Shown: in pieces, positions 20,189 to 24,992 of the stretch
Numbering within the stretch: the stretch's first letter is position 1
How the letters are laid out: the number at the start of each line of letters is the position of its first letter
Assembly: GCA_050485905.1 (NCBI GenBank)
Contig: JBJHCH010000042.1
Span: 1-24,992 of the forward strand
Direction of reading: 5' to 3'
Length of the DNA stretch: 24,992 nt
Source: JAWLCA01 sp050485905
GTDB lineage: Bacteria; Pseudomonadota; Alphaproteobacteria; Rhodobacterales; Rhodobacteraceae
Translations under genes and position numbers: made by a program
Notes under the pieces: model-generated
The model's input: the letters and a program-made list of their open reading frames with translations, nothing else
The model's database searches: none
What the model was told of the DNA's origin: nothing

Positions 20189-23064
20189 TATTCGGCGGCG
20201 ACCCGGCGCCGTTCCAGCAGGGGTTTCAGGTAGCGCCCGGTATGGCTGCGCTCCACCTCGGCCACCTGTTCCGGCGTCCCCGTCGCCACGATCTCGCCCC
20301 CACCGTCGCCGCCCTCGGGGCCGATGTCGATGATCCAGTCGGCGGTCTTTATGACGTCCAGGTTATGCTCGATCACGATGACGGAATTGCCCTGATCGAC
20401 CAGTTCGTGCAGCACCTCCAGCAGCTTGCGCACATCCTCGAAATGCAGACCGGTGGTCGGCTCGTCGAGGATATAGAGCGTCCGACCGGTGGACCGTTTC
20501 GACAGTTCCTTTGACAGCTTCACCCGCTGCGCCTCGCCCCCCGAGAGGGTCGTGGCCTGCTGGCCCACCTTGATATAGCCCAGCCCCACACGCACCAGCG
20601 CGTCCATCTTCTCACGGATCGACGGAACGGCCTGAAAGAACGCCTGCGCATCCTCGACCGTCATGTCAAGAACGTCGGCTATGCTCTTGCCCTTGAACAG
20701 AACTTCCAGAGTCTCGCGGTTGTATCGCTTGCCCCTGCAGGTCTCGCAGGTGACATAAACATCAGGCAGGAAGTGCATCTCGATCTTGATGACGCCGTCG
20801 CCCTGACACGCCTCGCACCGCCCGCCCTTCACGTTGAAACTGAACCGCCCCGGCTTGTAGCCCCGCGCTTTGGATTCCGGCAGCCCGGCGAACCAGTCGC
20901 GGATCGGCCCGAAGGCGCCGGTATAGGTTGCCGGGTTGCTGCGCGGCGTGCGCCCGATGGGCCGCTGGTCAATGTCGATCACCTTGTCCAGATGCTCGAA
21001 CCCCTTGATCGTCTCACACGGCGCCGGCGTCTCGCGCGCGCCGTTCAACCGCATGGCGGCGTTCTTGTAAAGCGTCTCAACGGTCAGGGTGGACTTGCCG
21101 CCGCCGGACACCCCGGTCACGCAGATGAACCGACCCAGCGGAAACTCCGCCGTCATGTCCTTCAGGTTGTTGCCGGTCGCCTTGACCACCGTCAGCGTCT
21201 TGCCGTTGCCCTTCCGCCGCGACGCCGGCACCGCAACCTCTCGCAGACCGGAAAGATACTGGCCGGTCAGGCTGGCCGGGTCCGCCGCCACGGCAACCGG
21301 CACCCCATGCGCCACCACCTGCCCGCCATGCACCCCCGCGCCGGGGCCGATATCGAACACGTAATCCGCCTCGCGGATCGCCTCCTCGTCATGCTCCACC
21401 ACCAGCACCGTGTTCCCGGCGTCGCGCAGGTTCTTCAGCGTGGTCAGCAGGCGGTCGTTGTCGCGCTGGTGCAGGCCGATGGAGGGTTCGTCCAGCACAT
21501 AGAGCACCCCGGTCAGCCCCGATCCGATCTGGCTGGCCAGCCGGATGCGCTGGCTTTCACCCCCGGAAAGCGTGCCGGCATTGCGGCTGAGCGTCAGGTA
21601 GTCGAGGCCCACATTCACAAGAAAACCAAGACGTTCTCGGATTTCCTTCAGAATCGCCCGCGCGATCTCGTTCTTCTGGGCGGTCAGGTTTGCGGGGGTG
21701 GCCTCGATCCAGTCCAGCGCCTCGCGGATCGACATGCGCACCACGTTGCCGACATGAAGAAGCTGGTCCGGCCCGCCCTTTGCAGGACCGATCTTCACCG
21801 CCAGCGCCTCTGGCTTCAACCGGTGGCCGCCGCAGGTGCCGCAGGGGCGGTTGTTCTGATAGCGCTCGAATTCCTCACGGATCCAGGCACTGTCGGTCTC
21901 GCGATAGCGCCGCTCCATGTTCGGCACCACGCCCTCGAAGCTGCGGGTGACGTTGTAGATCCGCCCGCCCTCATCGTAGCGAAAGGCGATTTCCTCCTCG
22001 CCGGAACCGTAGAGCAGCACCTGCTGCACGCTTTCCGGCAGATCCTTCCATTTCTTGCGCGCGTCGAAGCCGTAATGCTTCGCCAGCGCCTCGATGGTTT
22101 GCAGGAAATAGGGGCTTTTCCCCTTGCGCCACGGCGCGATGGCCCCGTTCGCCAGCGTCAGCGCCGCATCCGGCACGATCAGCCGTTCGTCGAAGAACAG
22201 CTCCACCCCCAGCCCGTCGCAGGCCGGACAGGCCCCGAAGGGGGCGTTGAAGGAAAACAGCCGCGGCTCGATCTCGGGTATCGTGAAGCCGCTGACCGGG
22301 CAGGCGAATTTCTCGGAGAAGGTGATCCGCTCCGGCTCTTCCGTCGCGGTCTCGAAGATGGCGATGCCGTCGGCCAGATCCAGCGCGGTGCGGAAGCTGT
22401 CGGCCAGCCGCGTCTCGATCCCCTCGCGCACGACGATCCGGTCCACCACCACGTCGATGTCGTGGCGGAACTTCTTGTCCAGCGTCGGGGGCTCGTCCAG
22501 ATCGTGGAACTCACCGTTGACCTTTACCCGCTGGAAGCCCTGCTTGCGCAGTTCCAGCATTTCCTTGCGGTACTCGCCCTTGCGGTCGCGTACGATGGGA
22601 GCGAGCAGATAGGCGCGCGTGCCTTCCCCCATCGCCATCACGCGGTCCACCATGTCCTGCACCTGCTGCGCCTCGATCGGCTTGCCGGTCGCGGGCGAAT
22701 ATGGGGTGCCGACGCGGGCGAACAGCAGCCGCAGATAATCGTAGATCTCGGTCACCGTGCCGACGGTGGAGCGCGGGTTCTTCGACGTGGTCTTCTGTTC
22801 GATGCTGATGGCGGGCGACAGGCCGCTGATGTGGTCCACATCCGGCTTCTGCATCATGTCCAGGAACTGGCGCGCATAGGCGCTGAGGCTTTCGACATAG
22901 CGCCGTTGCCCCTCGGCATAGATCGTGTCGAAGGCGAGACTGGACTTGCCGGACCCGGAAAGCCCGGTGATGACCACCAGCCTGTCGCGTGGAATATCCA
23001 CGTCTATCGACTTCAGGTTATGCTCGCGCGCACCCCTTACCTCGATGAACTTCTGTTCCGCCAT
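20188..23064 (-). CDS. uvrA: Excinuclease ABC subunit A
   Basis: The DNA-damage recognition ATPase of nucleotide excision repair. The 958 residues match the family. The first Walker A is GLSGSGKSSLAFDT (from residue 34) and the second is GVSGGGKST. ABC signatures are LSGGESQRIRLASQIG and LSGGEAQRVKLSKEL, each followed by a Walker B (YVLDEPSIGLHQRD, YILDEPTTGLHFED). The C-terminal zinc site (CEACQGDG and CETCRGKR) is complete. In the first zinc finger the second cysteine is Ser: C255-P-V-S258, while the later pair CPACDGLG is kept. The start follows GAGGG. A promoter (23090-23118) and SOS box (23130-23144) lie upstream, indicating DNA-damage control. Confidence 0.98.
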   Translation of the reverse strand: MAEQKFIEVRGAREHNLKSIDVDIPRDRLVVITGLSGSGKSSLAFDTIYAEGQRRYVESLSAYARQFLDMMQKPDVDHISGLSPAISIEQKTTSKNPRSTVGTVTEIYDYLRLLFARVGTPYSPATGKPIEAQQVQDMVDRVMAMGEGTRAYLLAPIVRDRKGEYRKEMLELRKQGFQRVKVNGEFHDLDEPPTLDKKFRHDIDVVVDRIVVREGIETRLADSFRTALDLADGIAIFETATEEPERITFSEKFACPVSGFTIPEIEPRLFSFNAPFGACPACDGLGVELFFDERLIVPDAALTLANGAIAPWRKGKSPYFLQTIEALAKHYGFDARKKWKDLPESVQQVLLYGSGEEEIAFRYDEGGRIYNVTRSFEGVVPNMERRYRETDSAWIREEFERYQNNRPCGTCGGHRLKPEALAVKIGPAKGGPDQLLHVGNVVRMSIREALDWIEATPANLTAQKNEIARAILKEIRERLGFLVNVGLDYLTLSRNAGTLSGGESQRIRLASQIGSGLTGVLYVLDEPSIGLHQRDNDRLLTTLKNLRDAGNTVLVVEHDEEAIREADYVFDIGPGAGVHGGQVVAHGVPVAVAADPASLTGQYLSGLREVAVPASRRKGNGKTLTVVKATGNNLKDMTAEFPLGRFICVTGVSGGGKSTLTVETLYKNAAMRLNGARETPAPCETIKGFEHLDKVIDIDQRPIGRTPRSNPATYTGAFGPIRDWFAGLPESKARGYKPGRFSFNVKGGRCEACQGDGVIKIEMHFLPDVYVTCETCRGKRYNRETLEVLFKGKSIADVLDMTVEDAQAFFQAVPSIREKMDALVRVGLGYIKVGQQATTLSGGEAQRVKLSKELSKRSTGRTLYILDEPTTGLHFEDVRKLLEVLHELVDQGNSVIVIEHNLDVIKTADWIIDIGPEGGDGGGEIVATGTPEQVAEVERSHTGRYLKPLLERRRVAAE

Positions 23065-23089
23065 GACCGCCCTCGCGCCCGATGGCGCT

Positions 23090-23118
23090 TACATAGACCA
23101 GCCGCGCCGAGTCTCCAA
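23090..23118 (-). promoter_or_regulatory. Putative uvrA promoter
   Basis: On the minus strand TTGGAG (23118-23113), 17 bases, TATGTA (23095-23090). The spacing is ideal and the position gives a leader of about 20 bases before the uvrA ATG. The match to consensus is moderate. Confidence 0.5.
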
Positions 23119-23129
23119 TCGAAAAGCGC

Positions 23130-23144
23130 GAACGAAGTGCGAAC
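23130..23144 (-). promoter_or_regulatory. LexA (SOS) box of uvrA
   Basis: GAAC-N7-GAAC on the plus strand (23130-23133 and 23141-23144), i.e. GTTC-N7-GTTC toward uvrA. This is the known LexA site of alphaproteobacteria. It lies 65 bases before the uvrA start and just upstream of the putative -35 element. Confidence 0.85.
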
Positions 23145-23215
23145 ACACGCTATTGGTCGCCGCGCTCGCCGCAACGTGCATCCGTGCAGGTCGTGGCCGG
23201 GATGAAGCCGTCCGA

Positions 23216-24001
23216 TCAGCCCTCGGCCAGCGCGCGCTGATAAAGATGCCAACTGGCGTGACCCAGCAGCGGCAAGACGATGAAGAGGCCCAGGAAAGCC
23301 GGGATCATCGCCGCGACGGTCAGCACCCCGATCGTGGCCGCCCAGCGCATCATCACCTGCGGGTTGCTTTTCACCACCTCGATCGACGCGATCATCGCGC
23401 TGACGAAGTCGATGTCGCGGTCCAGCAGCAGCGGCAGACTGATCACCTGCGTGGTGAACAGAACCAGCGCGATCGCCAGCCCGGCGATGCCACCGACGAG
23501 CATCAGCAACACCCCCTCGACCGTCAGCAGCGCCCAGAGCGAATGCCCGATGTTCGGCAGCGACCCGGTGCCCTGGAATACCGCAAAGATAACCCGCGCG
23601 ACCACCAGCCACATCATGAAGAACACCAGCAGGATCACCGCCAGCGCCGGGATCTGGCCATTGCCATGTCGGAAGGGCGCGCGCATCACCGCCCCCCAGT
23701 CCAGCGCCTCGCCCACCTGCAACCGCCGGCTGACCTCGTAAAGCCCCAGCGCCACGAAGGGCGCGATCAGCGGAAAGCCGAAGGCCGCGGGGATCAGCCA
23801 CCAGAACTGCCCCGTCTCGGCCATCAGCCAGGAAAAGGCGAGGCCGGCGCCGGCATAGATGGCGGCGAAGAAGATGCCGTATTGCGGCGCGCGCTTGAAA
23901 TCGGCCCAACCCGCCGACAGCGCCGCATTAAGGTCGTCCTGGGTGATGGATTTGAATTCCGGCATGACGCCCGGCGCTGGCGTCGTGTCGACATGGGACA
24001 T
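23216..24001 (-). CDS. DUF2189 multi-pass membrane protein
   Basis: A 261-residue inner-membrane protein. After a soluble N-terminus with ITQDDLNAALSAGWADFKRAPQYGIFFAA come about six hydrophobic segments, including LIPAAFGFPLIAPFVALGLYEVSRRL, LAVILLVFFMMWLVVARVIF and VEGVLLMLVGGIAGLAIALVLF. This is the pattern of DUF2189 proteins, which are sometimes annotated as cytochrome c oxidase subunit I-like. The ATG at 24001 is chosen because CCAAGGAGGATCCC stands directly before it; the in-frame ATG at 24019 is upstream of that site. It stands alone on the minus strand. Function unknown. Confidence 0.88.
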   Translation of the reverse strand: MSHVDTTPAPGVMPEFKSITQDDLNAALSAGWADFKRAPQYGIFFAAIYAGAGLAFSWLMAETGQFWWLIPAAFGFPLIAPFVALGLYEVSRRLQVGEALDWGAVMRAPFRHGNGQIPALAVILLVFFMMWLVVARVIFAVFQGTGSLPNIGHSLWALLTVEGVLLMLVGGIAGLAIALVLFTTQVISLPLLLDRDIDFVSAMIASIEVVKSNPQVMMRWAATIGVLTVAAMIPAFLGLFIVLPLLGHASWHLYQRALAEG

Positions 24002-24108
24002 GGGATCCTCCTTGGGCAATCCGATGATGCGCGCGCGTCCAGTGCCAACCCTAGTCAGATCCGGGCAGGCGGCAAAGCCATTTTAGCAGATGTGACGCTG
24101 GCGCGCGG

Positions 24109-24992
24109 TCAACCCTCTGCGCGCGCCTCGGCCCGGCTTTTGCCGGCGACGTTCAGCGCGAGCGTCGCGGCCATGAACTGGTCCAGATCGCCGTCGAGCA
24201 CGCCCTGGGTATCCGAGGTTTCCACGCTCGTCCGCAGATCCTTCACCATCTGGTAGGGCTGCAGCACATAGCTGCGGATCTGGTTGCCCCAGCCGGCATC
24301 GCCCTTGGCGTCATGCGCGGCCTCGATCGCCTCTGTCCGCTTGCGCAACTCCATTTCGTAGAGCCGCGATTTCAGCGCCTTCATGGCGATGTCGCGGTTC
24401 TGGTGCTGGGATTTCTGGCTGCTGGTGACGACGATGTTGGTGGGGATGTGGGTGATCCTGACCGCCGAGTCGGTGGTGTTGACGTGCTGGCCGCCCGCAC
24501 CGGACGAGCGGTAGGTGTCGATGCGGATGTCGGACGGGTTGATCTCGATCTCGATATTCTCGTCCACCACCGGATAGACCCAGACCGAGGAGAACGAGGT
24601 GTGCCGCCGCGCCGCGCTATCATAGGGCGAAATGCGCACCAGCCGGTGGACGCCGGATTCCGATTTCAGCCAGCCATAGGCGTTCGGCCCGCTGATCTTG
24701 TAGGAGACCGAGCGGATGCCCGCCTCCTCGCCCGCGGTTTCCGACATCAACTCGACCGTATAGCCCTTCTTCTCGGCCCAGCGGACATACATGCGCGCCA
24801 GCATCGCGGCCCAGTCGCAGCTTTCGGTGCCGCCCGCGCCGGCGTTGATCTCAAGGAAGGTGTCATTGCCGTCGGCCTCTCCGTCCAGGAGCGCCTCAAG
24901 CTCCTTCTGCGCCGCCTTGTCGGCCAGCGCGCGCAGCGCTGCCTCGGCCTCGGTCACGATCTCGGTGTCACCTTCGGCCTCTCCCAGTTCGA
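24109..24992 (-). CDS. prfB: Peptide chain release factor 2 (5' part outside window)
   Basis: Releases finished proteins at UGA and UAA codons. The frame is open to the right edge, so the start and any programmed frameshift site lie outside; about 293 residues are visible. Clear motifs: FLEINAGAGGTESCDWAAML, SGVHRLVRISPYDSAARRHTSF and the peptidyl-hydrolysis motif GAGGQHVNTTDSAVRITH. The C-terminus ends QGVLDGDLDQFMAATLAL. The GTG at 24957 is only an internal codon, as the frame continues upstream with ELGEAEGDTEI. Confidence 0.97.
   Translation of the reverse strand, partial: ELGEAEGDTEIVTEAEAALRALADKAAQKELEALLDGEADGNDTFLEINAGAGGTESCDWAAMLARMYVRWAEKKGYTVELMSETAGEEAGIRSVSYKISGPNAYGWLKSESGVHRLVRISPYDSAARRHTSFSSVWVYPVVDENIEIEINPSDIRIDTYRSSGAGGQHVNTTDSAVRITHIPTNIVVTSSQKSQHQNRDIAMKALKSRLYEMELRKRTEAIEAAHDAKGDAGWGNQIRSYVLQPYQMVKDLRTSVETSDTQGVLDGDLDQFMAATLALNVAGKSRAEARAEG

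Noticed and set aside
20773..23205. Long plus-strand open frame opposite uvrA
   Set aside because: uvrA on the minus strand has every family motif, and the plus frame shows only His/Arg-rich shadow sequence.

Overview
This is a 25 kb chromosomal window of very high GC content. It most likely comes from an alphaproteobacterium of the Rhodobacteraceae/Paracoccaceae type. The reasons are the GAAC-N7-GAAC SOS box in front of uvrA (the alphaproteobacterial LexA signature), a fused dimethylglycine-dehydrogenase-type enzyme, a small secreted protein of a kind common in Rhodobacteraceae, and ordinary housekeeping genes (rpe, rpmB, uvrA, prfB). I see no tRNA, rRNA, IS element, prophage or CRISPR array.

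Layout: 1-1772 (minus strand) holds rpe, a CxxC thioredoxin-fold protein and gph (cut by the left edge). 1847-6249 is the most unusual part. A divergent block pairs an ECF sigma factor and its membrane anti-sigma factor (minus) with a Tat-leader subtilisin-like protease, a small Gly/Ser/Arg-rich Tat-leader protein and a fusion of an HPr-kinase-like domain to a PqqD-like domain (plus). Three copies of one promoter motif, GGGAATA-N15-CGTT, lie in front of the sigma gene, the protease gene and the small-protein gene, so the block reads as one self-regulated regulon. 6402-9532 has a palindromic operator, a DMGDH-like flavoenzyme and a MobA-like nucleotidyltransferase. 9702-12271 is a tight three-gene unit of unknown function: a 59-residue Cys-rich exported peptide, a three-helix membrane protein and a periplasmic protein. 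12595-16308 is a hybrid histidine kinase.

16470-18076 holds a small secreted protein, a PCu(A)C copper chaperone with a His-rich tail, a small Cys-containing membrane protein and rpmB with a clear terminator. 18150-19984 has meaB, whose stop codon lies in the rpmB promoter, and a divergent DUF3108 protein. Between the DUF3108 gene and uvrA lie two 60-bp repeats built from 11-bp phased units. uvrA has a promoter and SOS box. A DUF2189 membrane protein and prfB (cut by the right edge) close the window.

The best candidate for an undescribed system is 1847-6249. My reading is that a surface or periplasmic signal releases the ECF factor. The factor then switches on a secreted protease and a secreted Gly/Ser/Arg-rich protein that share one leader design, plus a cytoplasmic kinase-like enzyme whose PqqD-like domain could bind that leader before export. 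The promoter motif, leader similarity and domain fusion are visible in the sequence. The modification model is inference.
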